This document shows, piece by piece, positions 36,471-47,629 of a stretch of DNA of 60,000 nt. Numbering within the stretch: the first letter of the stretch is position 1; every line of letters begins with the position of its first letter. Source of the DNA: Nymphaea colorata (Eukaryota > Streptophyta > Magnoliopsida > Nymphaeales > Nymphaeaceae); contig NC_045138.2 of assembly GCF_008831285.2 (NCBI RefSeq), positions 23,905,934-23,965,933 on the forward strand, written 5' to 3'. Below the pieces are notes generated by a model, which did no database searches, had not been told where the DNA came from, and worked only from the letters and a program-made list of their open reading frames with translations. Both the position numbers and the translations under genes were made by a program.

Positions 36471-36639
36471 AAAGTTCAATCATCAATTCGATTCTTGTGG
36501 GTGTTATTTCTATGTACTTTGAAGATAGTAGTGTAGCAGTTTAGTTGATGGGGTATGTTATGGGTCCATCGAAATTTCAAACGAAGCCCTGAACCCTGTG
36601 GGTAGAGGGAAGAATGAAGGGTTTTGGCTAGGGCTGCAC

Positions 36640-37015
36640 ATGAGCTGAATCAAGAACAAGTTGGGCCAGTTTTAGCTTAACTCGACTAAGAAAGCTCAAG
36701 CTCGACTCGATATTACAACGTGGAGTTTGAACTCAACTCGTTTAACTTATTTAACTCGTTTATGTTAAGCATGTCTTGTTTCTTTTACTTTGTTTAACTC
36801 GTTAGTTATAACTCGTTTAACTATTTTCTCATTATAACAACATTCATTATGTAATTGAGTCGAGTTCTTACAACCCGAACTTGAGTCATTTAACATTTTG
36901 AGCGTATGTTTGATCTCGAGCTCGATTCGTTTACAAACGAGTCAAGTTTGAGTTGAGTTTTTGGCCAACGAGTTGAAGTCAAGGTCAAGCTGATTCGGCT
37001 CGTTCTGTGGCCCTA
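36640..37015 (+). repeat. AACTCG/GAGCTCGA-rich dispersed repeat, copy 2
   Basis: Same family and orientation as 30700-31020, with ttaactcgtttatgttaagc, gtcgagttcttacaac and gtttacaaacgagtcaag. Confidence 0.75.
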
Positions 37016-38230
37016 GATTCGGCCATTACTCAGCAGCTTCTGCTCACCCGAAACGCTCATTCATATATACATGCTTCTGATCGATGTATACTTTGTAATG
37101 AAAAGGAAAACCAGATATTAATTAGTGGAATGCACAAAAAAGGAAAAGTGTTGTGCTTTAGGCCAGTCTGTTCTTTGTGTAAACAAGAAAAAAAGAAACG
37201 TCCCTAAAACTTAGTGTCGTTTAAAGAAAATGCCAATGCAAAATGTCACTTTTCAAGATGAGAACATCAACAAAATATCATCTTGTGTTAGAACCGGCGA
37301 GGCAAGACACGAGCCCACCGCATTTGGGGCCAGTGCGGTATGCCAATGCAATATGTGCTCCAATTCTGGGAAAGGGGTTTAGGTCGAAAGTGAGATACGC
37401 CAAAAGAAAAGGAGGGATAGTTTGGTAATTATTTAAAAACGAATTTCTTTTTAATTTTTTTTACATTTTTTGATTTTTTTGGTCCTTATAAAATGTTTTT
37501 TTCTATTAATTTGAGGTATTTTCATCATTAATCATATTAGCACACCAAAATTTCATGCACTAGTATGACATATATAACCAGTTTTGGTTTAAATCGAGTG
37601 ATGAAAAATGACCCTTACTATGTTGTATTTATGGGGCCAACCGATGTGCTTCAAAATGAAGGAGGTGCCTGTGACTGACTGACTTTATCTCAGGAAGCAT
37701 TTCTTTGAGCTTCATGCTTCTGAATGCAAAGTAGTAACTTTATTACTTGGATTCAGATTCAAAAAACAAGCTTAATGGTGCAGTAAGAAACTAGAAAGAC
37801 TTCTCTATAAACCCAGATCCCACAAGATCTGTTCGCCCAATAGGGTACGCTATGCAAATAATTCAAATCCTGCAACAACTTGGTAATGTAATTATTGACC
37901 AAATCTAGATCTGCTCACTATAATAAAAATGAGATAGTAAGGCCTTATTTGGCAATGTATGTTTCATAAACGCACGCTTGTTATAGTATTTTATGAATCT
38001 ACTTCAATCTTCGACACAAATTAATGATTGAATTTTAGCAAGCTTAAGATAGTGGTAAAGCCAAATGGCATCTTCACTGGGTTTTCAAAATGTTTAAACA
38101 ATTATTTTATTATTTTGGCAAAAAACCCTTAACCACCCTTGAGAGTATAAATGAATATAAAGAGGCTCCTCCAAAATTGGTAGAGAGCATAAATGGACTC
38201 TAAAAACATTTTCAGGCTCCTAACAACTAA

Positions 38231-38233
<3 letters not shown>

Positions 38234-38272
<39 letters not shown>
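38234..38272. repeat. (CT)n microsatellite
   Basis: 39 bases of CT. Confidence 0.95.
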
Positions 38273-38277
<5 letters not shown>

Positions 38278-39520
38278 CCCTATCTTCTTTACCCAAATTT
38301 TGATGTTTATCATCTTCCTTGGGTTAATATTTTATGGATACTCATTCTCCTTTTGATTTTTTGGGATGCTATTAAGATAAGAGCTGTGGAGGGAATATTG
38401 TTCCAACAGTTTTGGCTGTATACATAAGATAATGTTAATATCCCGAGATATATTCCTTCTCTAGAAAATAGCTATAACAGTCATCAGTGGCATGATTACA
38501 AGTGCCACTAAAAATGTCTATATTAATAGCGATGTTATCTGCGGCACCACCAAAGGTGGATGCCGATTGTTGAGATTTTCAGAGACAACAGAGGGTTGTG
38601 TCATTATTGATGATGACATTCACTGATGCGGTTTTTCATGTCACTATTGTCTATTGCAAGCACCCATCTTGCCTACTTTTTGTGACATTTTTTTGAAGTA
38701 TTTTTTATGCCATTTCCTGACCAGCAAATTAAGATGACCCTTTATTGACGTGTGCATATTTTGCCACTAAAATCATAGCCGCATGCCTTTACTTCATATA
38801 ACAAGTCACATCTAGGGACGGAGCCATAAATTTCTAACTCAAGGGCACTAACAGTTTAACCACTCTTGCGAAAAGAAATAAAAACTTGGGGAGACACCAA
38901 TATAGAAATAAAATAATTTTTTTGTGAGTTGGTATGGGCAATTGCATACACAAGAGCCTGTCTGCGCCTGTCACTGGTCACATCGATACGACTGTATTAA
39001 CACTTTTTGCCTATTTACTGACGCACATATTTGCAAGTGAAGGGTGGAATTTTCGTAGTAATTTCTCCAATACCCATATCTCAACATTTCCCATGATATA
39101 TTAGCTTTTCTGCCTTTAGTGACTTTGGTAATCTAAATCTGTGAAACCAACTATTGCATACCCTAGAAAGTTAATTATATATCTGTGTGGAGCTAATGCC
39201 TACACTAGTAGCTATGTCACCAACTGCAACTTGTGCACATATTACTTTTTTGATGTGATTTTAACGTACGAAGCATATACATATATAGTGCCAAACAACG
39301 GTTATGCTTTCTTATATATGAGTGCACGCACCTTCACTTTTCCAATGCCAAGTATCCTTATCACAATTCTCACACCACATACACATCTTGATATTCCTTT
39401 CTTCCTTGCATTGCTTTTTGCCTTTAGCAACTTAATTTCTTCAAATGGAAGTATTCATCATCGTGGTGCCCATGGCTTTTTTTGCCACCAGAATTCTCTA
39501 AAACTAAACATAAGGCAAAG

Positions 39521-39696
39521 CAGTAGCAGAACTAAGATTTGTTTGGCTGATGGACATTTGAGTTGCCAGTTCAGGTCTGATGTGGGCGTCCTATGTAAAT
39601 TTTAAGTTACCATAATATAATTTTGAATTCTTCTAATGAAATTTTTGATGGGTTCGTGTGGGCATTGGCCTACACCAGCCCCCATGTGCCTATGGC
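39521..39696 (+). repeat. Dispersed repeat, copy 1 (pair with 46855-47020)
   Basis: Shares cagtagcaga, ggacatttgagttgccag, caggtctgatgtgggcgtcc, cttctaatgaaa and ttttgatggg in order with 46855-47020, same orientation. Confidence 0.65.
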
Positions 39697-40324
39697 ATTG
39701 CTACTATTTTTTGTGTTGGGATCATATCACTATGTCTTCTTCATTTTCGCACTGCTGCATTCAATGGTCGTCACTGTGTCCATCTCGTCACTCTTTTAGT
39801 CTTCATCACTTTCAGATACATTTACCATTGTACTTTCAAAGACTATAAAATATATGTGATATTGCTTTACATTCAATGCATATGCAAAGTATAGTGCTTA
39901 CATACTATCATGTACAGTTCTTTGTGCAACAAGTAAATGCATGACAGAAAAAAACATTAATTTTAAAATAATTGCAGCGACCTAATAGTGCTCTATGTAG
40001 CCACTAACAACTGAGAGTGCATTAATATGTTACATCGATAACTGATATCAAAGAGACAGTTTGACAAGTCGATGGAATTGTGATACCGCATAATTCTCCA
40101 TTCCCAGGCAAAGTGAAAGAGATGTATAGATAGTATGGGAAGCAAACAACTGCCAGTGAACTTTGCAAAAAAAATTAGTCAGCCCTACATACAAACATTT
40201 ATAAAGTGATTTACAATCCAAAGAAATATAAAGGATTAAACAACGAAATATTGTTTTTGCTATTTAAACGATCTAGATATCGACAATTTATCATTTAAGT
40301 AATATACCTAACAATGTACTACCC

Positions 40325-40400
40325 CGAGGAACATAGTGAAACTGGTTGAACTGGTAGGACGGTAAAAGTCTGGTCATAAGTTCAATTTCTACAGGTGCTA
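40325..40400 (+). repeat. Possible tRNA-derived SINE head
   Basis: aactggttgaactggtagg resembles an A box, and aagttcaatttctac, about 30 bases on, a degenerate B box. No tail or target duplication was identified. Confidence 0.25.
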
Positions 40401-40767
40401 CAACTCTGTACAACAAATGGTAAATACATGATACTATAGTTGACGGGTGTTTCCTTTCCCATCTTGGCTCCACAGATGCCAAGATCCGAAAAAAAGGGAG
40501 AGACTTCTGCCTCTTCAAGGTATACCCAAACATGTACTATATGTCTCCACAAATAATATGTGCAGGCACAATTTATTTCTTACATAAGAAATTTTACAAA
40601 TTGACAATATTTTACAATTGACCGTATTTGAATGATCTTACCTACCGATTCATCTATGCGAATATGCTTCCCAATGATATAATAGACAATCTTTTCCTGT
40701 CTTTGTGACCACTTGAAACAACTCTATCTACCTGCAATTTCCCTTTAAGGACAAGAGTGGAAGTATG

Positions 40768-40768
<1 letters not shown>

Positions 40769-40802
<34 letters not shown>
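40769..40802. repeat. (CT)n microsatellite
   Basis: 34 bases of CT. Confidence 0.95.
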
Positions 40803-40804
<2 letters not shown>

Positions 40805-41223
40805 CGCCCACATTATTCGTTGCCTTCTTAACATTCAGCATCCACCCCCTATAATTATATGATAATTTCAACAAAATCAGGACATATTAATGGAAACAAG
40901 GCCTACATTGTTGTTGAATACTTATAGGGTGTGTCATTGGTGTTGCACTTTCTTGTCTCTATTTATTCAAATGATTCTTGGAAGCCCACAAAATCGGGCT
41001 GCTTTTGCTCATTTATTTGGTGGCTTTAGAGCTAGCTAGCCTAATGCTCTAACCCTAGCTAGCTAGCTTGGATACTAATCAACAGTCCACTTTAGATTTC
41101 TTGTTGGATTCTAACTTTTAAATATCAACCAAATAATTTCATCTTGTATACGCAAAAAGGAAAAAGGGGAAAAAGATACAGTGACCTACGCTACTTCTCC
41201 TTTTCACGTTGAAGGAATCAGAT

Positions 41224-41226
<3 letters not shown>

Positions 41227-41277
<51 letters not shown>
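41227..41277. repeat. (CT)n microsatellite
   Basis: 51 bases of CT, about 1 kb upstream of the kinase start. Confidence 0.95.
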
Positions 41278-41280
<3 letters not shown>

Positions 41281-42039
41281 TTCGAATCACAAGCGTATTA
41301 GAAATGTTGAGTTTGAAACAGACCAAGTCTCATCAGTGAACTTCCGCTAGCAGTAAAAACTATTTGTTGGTTTTAAGTGGGCCATTTGGCCACAGTAACA
41401 TACTGTTACTATTCCATATATTCACCCAAAATATAAGGTAGATTTATTTGATATATAATAAGAACGTGTTACTGTTAACAAATGACCTTAATTGATTACA
41501 CTTGTTGCCATTACATATGATAAAATTAATTACCTATCACTGGATCACAGGTATATATATATATAAGAAAATTGAATGGTGACTCTACTTTGTAGAGTCA
41601 CTTAGTCATCTAATTAAGACTAATGTGATAGACGGCTAAGAGAAAAACAATCAAAAAAAGAATGGGTATATTTGTCATTTAATATTAGTTTACATTTTTT
41701 TTATCTACCATCTATTCGCTTTAGATGAACAATCCTTGTTAGATGGTTGAATGACTTTATATTGCTAAAAGTCATTATTCACTCACTTTATATATATATA
41801 TAGCATTTGACACATGATAAGAATTTAAGGGAGAGTAGCCCTACTAAACATTCAAATGCGTCATTTTTTATTTACCAACGCACGACTAGTCTCTTCAAAA
41901 AGTTACTGGCCTGAATTGTTCATAGGTGTCACAAGGCTGATTATAATCCTAAAAGATGTTGAGCGCATTATAGAGTAAACTTGTAAAAGGAGAAACTAAT
42001 TGAGATATATAGTCTCCAGGCTTACCGCCCGTACGTTTT

Positions 42040-42295
42040 ATATATAATATATATACATATATATTTGAATTGTGTGAGAAGACTTGTATGTATATGTATA
42101 TATAGAAGAGGTATAAGCTAATCGTTTGGGGGAACAAGAGGTGGCACGATCGCACGACACCCACCTGTGACTTCTAGAAGCACCACCAAAAAATTGCCCC
42201 AAAAAAAATCTGTCCTTGGACCGTCCGTCTCCCCTTTCCGTTTTCTTCTTCTCAAGAGCCTCTCCGCCTTCCTCTCCCTTCCCCTTCCTTCAACA
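42040..42295 (+). promoter_or_regulatory. Probable core promoter and leader of the kinase gene
   Basis: TATA-like runs (gtatatgtatatatagaag) end near 42107, followed by about 190 bases to the ATG. The last 130 bases (from gaggtggc at 42137) are also conserved in front of the pseudogene copy. They include a CT-rich stretch just before the start. The exact TATA box and start of transcription cannot be chosen among the TA runs. Confidence 0.4.
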
Positions 42296-43597
42296 ATGTC
42301 CAATCGGCTTGACCTCAACAAGCTGGTTGCCCGCAAGGTCTTAGGCAGAGGAGCTCTCGGCACCGTTTTCCTCGTCACCACCACCGCCGACGGCATCAAT
42401 TCTCCTCCTTCCTCCTCCTCCTCCTCTCCTTTCGCCATAAAAATTGTGGACAAGGCGACCCTCCAGGGTAAATTCGATGCTGCCCGCCGCGCCCGCTGGG
42501 AGGTCGACGTCCTCTCCAACCTCCACCACCCTTTCCTCCCTTCCCTCCTTGCCACCTTGGACGCCGACGCCGACGACGACGACGGCTTCTCCGGCTGGGC
42601 CATCCCCTTCTGCCCAGGCGGCGATCTCAACGTCCTCCGCCAGCGCCAGTCCGACCGCGTCTTCTCCCCCTCCGTCATCCGCTTCTACCTCGCCGAGCTC
42701 GTCCTCGCCCTCGAGTACCTCCATGCCCACCGCGTCGTCTACCGCGACCTCAAGCCCGAGAACGTCCTCATCCAAGAGTCCGGCCACATCATGCTCACCG
42801 ACTTCGACCTCTCCAAGATGCTCCCGCTCCCTCCCGCCGACCTCGTCCAAGCGGTGCCCTCAGACAAGAACCTTCACGTCCCCGCCAAGATGATTAACGG
42901 CGATGGGAATAATAATGACAATGGCGTTCCCAAGAGGCAGAAGAAGAAGAAGACGAGGGGCCACTGCAGAAGTCTGACGAGGCTGGTCACCGCGGCGTCC
43001 GCGAAGGTGACGCCGACGGCGCATGCTGCGGCAAAGAGGCGAAGCACCGTGGTGCCGCGCGTGGCCGCACCTCCCTGCTGCGGCGTGGAGCGCACCAACT
43101 CGTTCGTGGGCACCGAGGAGTACGTCGCTCCCGAGGTCGTGAGAGGCCACGGCCACGCGTTCCCCGTCGACTGGTGGGCGCTCGGCGTCCTCGCCTACGA
43201 GATGTTGTACGGCCGGACGCCCTTCCGCGGGGCTAACCGGAAGGAGACGTTCCTGAACGTCCTGACCCGGGCGCCATCGTTCGTGGGGCCAGCCACAGGG
43301 ACGGCCGCCCGTCTCCGGGACCTCATATTCCGGCTCCTGGAGAAGGACCCAGCACGCCGGCTTGGTTCCGGCGGCGCAGTGGAGGTGAAACGGCATGAGT
43401 TCTTCCGGGGGCTGGACTGGGAGGGGATAGCCGACATCTCACGGCCGCCGTTTATCGTCGAGCAGCAGCCGGAATTAGAGGAACAAGTCGACATCAGGGA
43501 GTTCTTCAGGAAGCGCAACGCACCAGCAGCTGCGACGCCTTCTCTGTCTCCGTCACCGTCGACCCGGCAGCCGGAACCCGGCGTACCCGAATTCTGA
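42296..43597 (+). CDS. AGC-VIII serine/threonine protein kinase, UCN-like, intronless
   Basis: A 433-residue kinase in one exon. It has the Gly loop LGRGALGTV (16-24), Lys49 in FAIK, Glu69 in the C-helix region, the catalytic loop YRDLKPEN (149-156), and DFD instead of DFG (169-171), the hallmark of the plant-specific AGC-VIII group. An insertion of about 90 residues with a basic cluster (213-230) comes next. The activation loop TNSFVGTEEYVAPE (267-280) has Ser269 as the likely PDK1-type site, and VDWWALG and ARRLG follow. The overall pattern fits UNICORN-type kinases, which act in planar growth of ovules and other organs. The tail ends in PEF and lacks a clear FxxF hydrophobic motif. The frame is open 43 codons upstream, but the ATG at 42296 is chosen because the family starts there and homology with the pseudogene coding begins there. 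Codons are strongly GC-ending. The only intact gene in the window. Confidence 0.93.
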   Translation: MSNRLDLNKLVARKVLGRGALGTVFLVTTTADGINSPPSSSSSSPFAIKIVDKATLQGKFDAARRARWEVDVLSNLHHPFLPSLLATLDADADDDDGFSGWAIPFCPGGDLNVLRQRQSDRVFSPSVIRFYLAELVLALEYLHAHRVVYRDLKPENVLIQESGHIMLTDFDLSKMLPLPPADLVQAVPSDKNLHVPAKMINGDGNNNDNGVPKRQKKKKTRGHCRSLTRLVTAASAKVTPTAHAAAKRRSTVVPRVAAPPCCGVERTNSFVGTEEYVAPEVVRGHGHAFPVDWWALGVLAYEMLYGRTPFRGANRKETFLNVLTRAPSFVGPATGTAARLRDLIFRLLEKDPARRLGSGGAVEVKRHEFFRGLDWEGIADISRPPFIVEQQPELEEQVDIREFFRKRNAPAAATPSLSPSPSTRQPEPGVPEF

Positions 43598-43971
43598 CAA
43601 CTGTGATACGGTACGGAAAAAACTTTTGTACATAGGCAGAAGAAAGTAAAATATTTTTGGTGTGGATGGAGTTGCCGGCGACCAAACGAGACTTTCCCCG
43701 TTTCCCGATGTTGGGTGGCCAACAAAATTTTACTAAATTGTCGAAGCGGGCCTATCCGCTAGCGGTTTGGCCCCTCTCCCTCTCTCTCTCTCCTCGTTCT
43801 GTCCACGTCGTAGGTCGATCGAGGTGTCTAAAAACCTTAGAGAAATGTCAAAGCAATAACAAATAAGAAAGTTATAATGAAAAAAAGAAAGCGAGAGTTT
43901 AGGCATAGTGAAATTGGGAAAAATTCAATGTTTAAAAACGATGAAGAATTAGGATTGTTTCATATCTATCT

Positions 43972-44005
<34 letters not shown>

Positions 44006-44109
44006 TGTTATTTTTGTTTTGGAACGGAAAGTTTATATGAAGAAGTTAATGCAATCATTTGGACAATCAATTTTTATAGTCCCTTGCGCGACACAAGTCC
44101 AAGATTCCG
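43598..44109. other. 3' flank of the kinase gene
   Basis: The first 60 bases or so after the stop (gacaactgtgatacg, ggaaaa, ttgtacata) are conserved beyond the pseudogene stop as well, so they are probably 3' UTR. The rest holds a short CT tract and the TA microsatellite at 43975-44002. Confidence 0.6.
43975..44002. repeat. (TA)n microsatellite
   Basis: 28 bases of TA. Confidence 0.95.
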
Positions 44110-44258
44110 CAATGAGACAATGATCGCGTGACGCATACAGTTCCCTTTCCAAGTCACCTGCATTCAATTTCATCTATCTTTTAAGTGTAAATCAATGCAA
44201 GCAGAAGCCGAAATGGACTAAAGTTTCCTCCCCGTGTTTGTTTACCATGTAAAGGTGT

Positions 44259-44877
44259 CGCTACAAAAGGACAAAAACATGTTTCTATGATTGGGGTCAA
44301 ATTTCGGTGAAATTTAGCACCAAGACCTTCCCTGACTTCCGCAGAAACGCCAGTAAAAGGTTTCTCTAACATTCCAGACAACCGACAGTGAAAGGTAGTT
44401 CGTGAGCAGTTCCCACTGACGTTGTCACGTTGGGTAGACGGCCGTCGATATAAATAACACACTAGGACGTCTCTACCCAAACTTTGGTGGAAGTTGAAGT
44501 CTACTCTCCATAAATTGTCGCTGTAGAATATCCTTTTATGACGACCAACAGAAAATGTCGGGGAAACTCCACGTTCACTGACATTTTTTCTGACGTAAGT
44601 GAAATTCTCCTCTATGAATGCATGAAAATATGACTTGAAAGTGCATCGTAACTGGCGGTGAGAGTTCGGCCGTCAGTTCGATTCCTAAGACCACTACTCC
44701 CTTGAACTATTAATACACATTACTTCCACTAAAGAGAGCAACCGTAAATTTACTTGGTTCGAACAAAGCTCTAAACCGTAAAGGCAGGGAGAAAGAGATG
44801 TGGCGGTGGGATCTCCTACCGGTCATCCGAATGTGTGAAAATGCACATGTCGGTGCAGGCATGTTTTCTTTTTAGTG
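44259..44877. mobile_element. CACTA-type MITE, 619 bp, target duplication TGT
   Basis: The left end reads CGCTACAAAAGGACAAAAACATG in the genome (listed in two parts: CGCTACAAAAGG at 44259, then ACAAAAACATG). The right end as reverse complement reads CACTAAAAAGAAAACATG. Both ends are flanked by TGT (44256-44258 and 44878-44880), the 3-bp duplication expected for CACTA elements. Blocks A and C lack the insert and keep the surrounding sequence, giving an empty site. No transposase is encoded. Confidence 0.8.
44640..44690 (+). repeat. Possible tRNA-like segment within the MITE
   Basis: aactggcggtgagag, then ggccgtcagttcgattcct, resemble A and B boxes about 25 bases apart. It may be a nested SINE head or chance. 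Confidence 0.2.
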
Positions 44878-45039
44878 TGTGTTCAAAAGAATTTTAGGTA
44901 GAGAAAAAACAAACAGCGGTTGAGTGAGATGACATGCATTTCTTAGTTTGATAAAATTGGGATATCGAGAAAAAAAAGTACTTTTGAGTTAGTGGAGCCC
45001 ATTTGATGACTGAATGTTCTAATTTGGCGTACTAAAATG

Positions 45040-45105
<66 letters not shown>
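45040..45105. repeat. (TA)n microsatellite
   Basis: 66 bases of uninterrupted TA within flank block B. The corresponding place in block A has only a short TA-rich piece. Confidence 0.97.
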
Positions 45106-45107
<2 letters not shown>

Positions 45108-46345
45108 TGGCTCCCCCACTAACCAATACATTCATAGTGGATATATAGCCATTTTTCTTACCCATGCACCAAAGTGGCAGACAAGACAATACAGATCACC
45201 AAAGTTTTTAATTAAAAAAAGGAAGCGTGAAGAGTTAGAGGCACGAAATTCATTGTTGGGAATCATGTTCAAGCAATCTCAAGTTTGACACGCACACACA
45301 CGCCAGGAAGCACCGAAGGACACCTAAAAGTGAGGAGAATATATAAAAGACAAGGTTTGCTGAGGAGTCTTTTTCAACCCCTAGTTCCCTTAGTGGCAGG
45401 AATTACTATGTTCATTTGTTCTTCTTCTCTTCCGTGGCAAAAATTGAGCTTAGACATTGGTGTGATTGATGATGCCGGAATTCTGGAATTCTAAAATTAA
45501 AATTCTCATTTTTGATGAAATGGAGATTCCATTACCAAACAAAAAATTTGATTTCAGAATTATAAGCTCGTTCTTGAATCAAAATTATTAAATTGTGATT
45601 CTACCATAGAGAGTGGAATTCTGATTGTAAAATTTGTAGAAAATTTTCGTCTTTGTGTAAGGCACATGTCACAATGATTTTAATTCATCCATTCTATAAT
45701 TGTAGTTTTGTTTTCATCAAACACATCACTTTCAATTTTGGAAACCGAATTCCAAACTATCAAACACAAAGGGAAACCAGAATTAGGATTTTCATTCCAA
45801 TTCGAGTTTGAGGTAGAATTCTGTTTCTGAATTTTTAATTCTAAAATCAAAATTCAAGACGGTCAAATGTCTCCTAAGCATTTTTCACGGACCACCATGG
45901 CAAGATTGTCCATTAGGAGATCCCAGTTATACCAACTTTTCACTTTTATATTGAATAAGCAAGGAAAGAGTGCCCTCCATATAGGAATACTAGAAGCGAG
46001 ATGATAAAGAGTGAGATCCTGTTTTGAATGCTTTGGTTGTTCATGTTCATATCACTGTTATAAAGAATGGTCTATAAACCTAAATGAGGCCATGGCTGGT
46101 GGTAGAGGGTTTCTTAGAGGGAGAATGAACTGTCAGCGATGTCGAAGCCTTTACTTTAAACAGCTTGAAGAGAACGAAACAAAACAGAGCAGGCGCCTCC
46201 TTCTACCATGGATGCAGGCATCATCCCGAACCACATTATTTTCCAAGTGTTCTTCCCTTTATTCTTGTCTTTGTATGTTTTAGCGCGAGAGAGAAAGAGA
46301 GAAAAGGAAGACATGATAGAACAGAGACGAGATGCAAGAAGCTCA

Positions 46346-46530
46346 AGGGCGGAGCTAGGATTTTTTTTAGGAGTGGGTCAAACAGTCAAACCTTTGGATC
46401 CGGGTGGAGCCAAACTGAACTAAAATCCAAACAATACATGGCGCAACTAAAAATTTTCAATTTTTTCAATGTAATTTTTTTTTCAATCTATTGGGGTGGG
46501 GCCATGGCCTAGGGGGCTCCCCCTCCCTTC
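46346..46530 (+). repeat. Dispersed 'ggagctagga' repeat, inverted partner of 47461-47622
   Basis: Starts ggcggagctaggatttttttt and ends ggggccatggcctagg. The reverse complement of 47461-47622 gives the same order of words, including ccaaacaatacatggc and aaattttcaattttttcaat. Confidence 0.8.
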
Positions 46531-46854
46531 ACCGCTAAAGAAGCCTAACAATAAGCTTATAAGGAGTACCAATGATGGAGATGGGGAGAAAGTCCTGAGA
46601 AGGAGATAAAGGTTCACAAGTCCTTTATGCTCGACTATGGCATGCCGGGCTGAGGGTTGAGACAGAGAGAAAGAGGGACCCAAAATTTGGGTTCTCATGA
46701 ACCTCAAATTTGAGATCCTTGTGGATTTTAGATCTGGTGGTAGAATATTCATAACCTCGTTGAAATCAGCCTAGGTTTTTAGTGCATGAGAAAAGCTTCT
46801 CGAAATTCAATTCTAGATCCAAGTACATAATTAAGTTACTACAGGAGCATGGCG

Positions 46855-47020
46855 ACAGTAGTAGAGTCAGGATATTTTGACTGAGGGGCACTTGAGTCAC
46901 CAGCACAGGTCTAAAGTAGGTGTTCCATGTAATTTAGAGGTCACAATGTTATTTTTCATTCTTCCAATGAAACTTTTGATGGGATGGTGTGTGCCACCTA
47001 TGTACCTCCCCGCTGCATGT
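46855..47020 (+). repeat. Dispersed repeat, copy 2 (pair with 39521-39696)
   Basis: Same order of words as the other copy. Lies between the two arms of the 46346/47461 inverted pair. Confidence 0.65.
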
Positions 47021-47460
47021 GGAGAAATTATAGTTCTCTGTTTCTCTTTTTTTGGTCTCCAACAATACAGACAAAGATACATCCCCTACTTTTTATTGGT
47101 TGGCCCCATAGGCAGGAGATAGGAGAGGTCATTTTCTTTCTTAAATTTAGGAGGGAGTGAGCGAAGCACCGGAGCTAAATCTCTCCCAAAGAAAGGAGAG
47201 TGAGTTGTGCACTGGAAAAAAAGGAAGGAAGAGTTAAAGGTATTTTGGAGATTTTAAAAAAGAAATGTCTTTCTTGAGCTTTTAACTTTTACATTACCTA
47301 GGAAGGCTCTCCTTTTTCCTGACTAGGTATTCTGATCATTATTACTCTTGGCACACAATTTTTGGGTCATATATAACCAATTTCGGAAAGAAAACAGCGC
47401 AAACGGAGGGAATGAGGTAAACTTAACCCAACTTTCGCTGGGGAGGCACGGCCTAACTCA

Positions 47461-47622
47461 GGGGTGGAGGGAGGGGGTGGGCCTACCTAGACCATGGCCC
47501 CACCCCACCGAATTGAAAAAAAAAAATACATTGAAAAAATTGAAAATTTTTAATTGTGCCATGTATTGTTTGGATTCGCGTTTTGTTTGGACTGCTCTTA
47601 AAAAAAATCCTAGCTCCGTCTC
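47461..47622 (-). repeat. Dispersed 'ggagctagga' repeat, inverted partner of 46346-46530
   Basis: Reverse complement reads ggagctaggattttttttaa and then ccaaacaatacatggcac, as in the other arm. The two arms are about 930 bp apart. Confidence 0.8.
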
Positions 47623-47629
47623 TGGCCCC

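Larger units (their letters stand above)
37016..41950. other. AT-rich intergenic DNA, no gene recognised
   Basis: Contains CT microsatellites, a dispersed repeat at 39521-39696, and gccactaaa words around 38480-38780 of the type seen in CACTA-like elements. The open frame at 39141-39605 (154 codons) has no known domain and its end runs into the dispersed repeat, so it is not annotated as a gene. Confidence 0.5.
44110..45460 (+). repeat. Paralogous flank block B (downstream of the intact kinase)
   Basis: Homologous to block A (34288-35050, same strand) and block C (51660-52260, inverted). It is interrupted by a MITE at 44259-44877 and by a long TA run at 45040-45105 that is short in block A and absent in block C. 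All three blocks keep an AATATATAAAAG TATA-like word (here near 45339-45350). Confidence 0.8.

Noticed and set aside
38450-38800. Possible CACTA element suggested by gccactaaa words
   Set aside because: No matching inverted ends or 3-bp duplication could be found, so it is mentioned only as intergenic content.
39141-39605. 154-codon open frame on the plus strand
   Set aside because: No domain or family resemblance, composition like translated AT-rich DNA, and its last 25 codons lie in a dispersed repeat that also occurs at 46855.
42341-43725. Several long minus-strand and alternative-frame reading frames over the kinase gene
   Set aside because: Shadows caused by the high GC content of the kinase coding sequence; residues are low-complexity and no domain is present.
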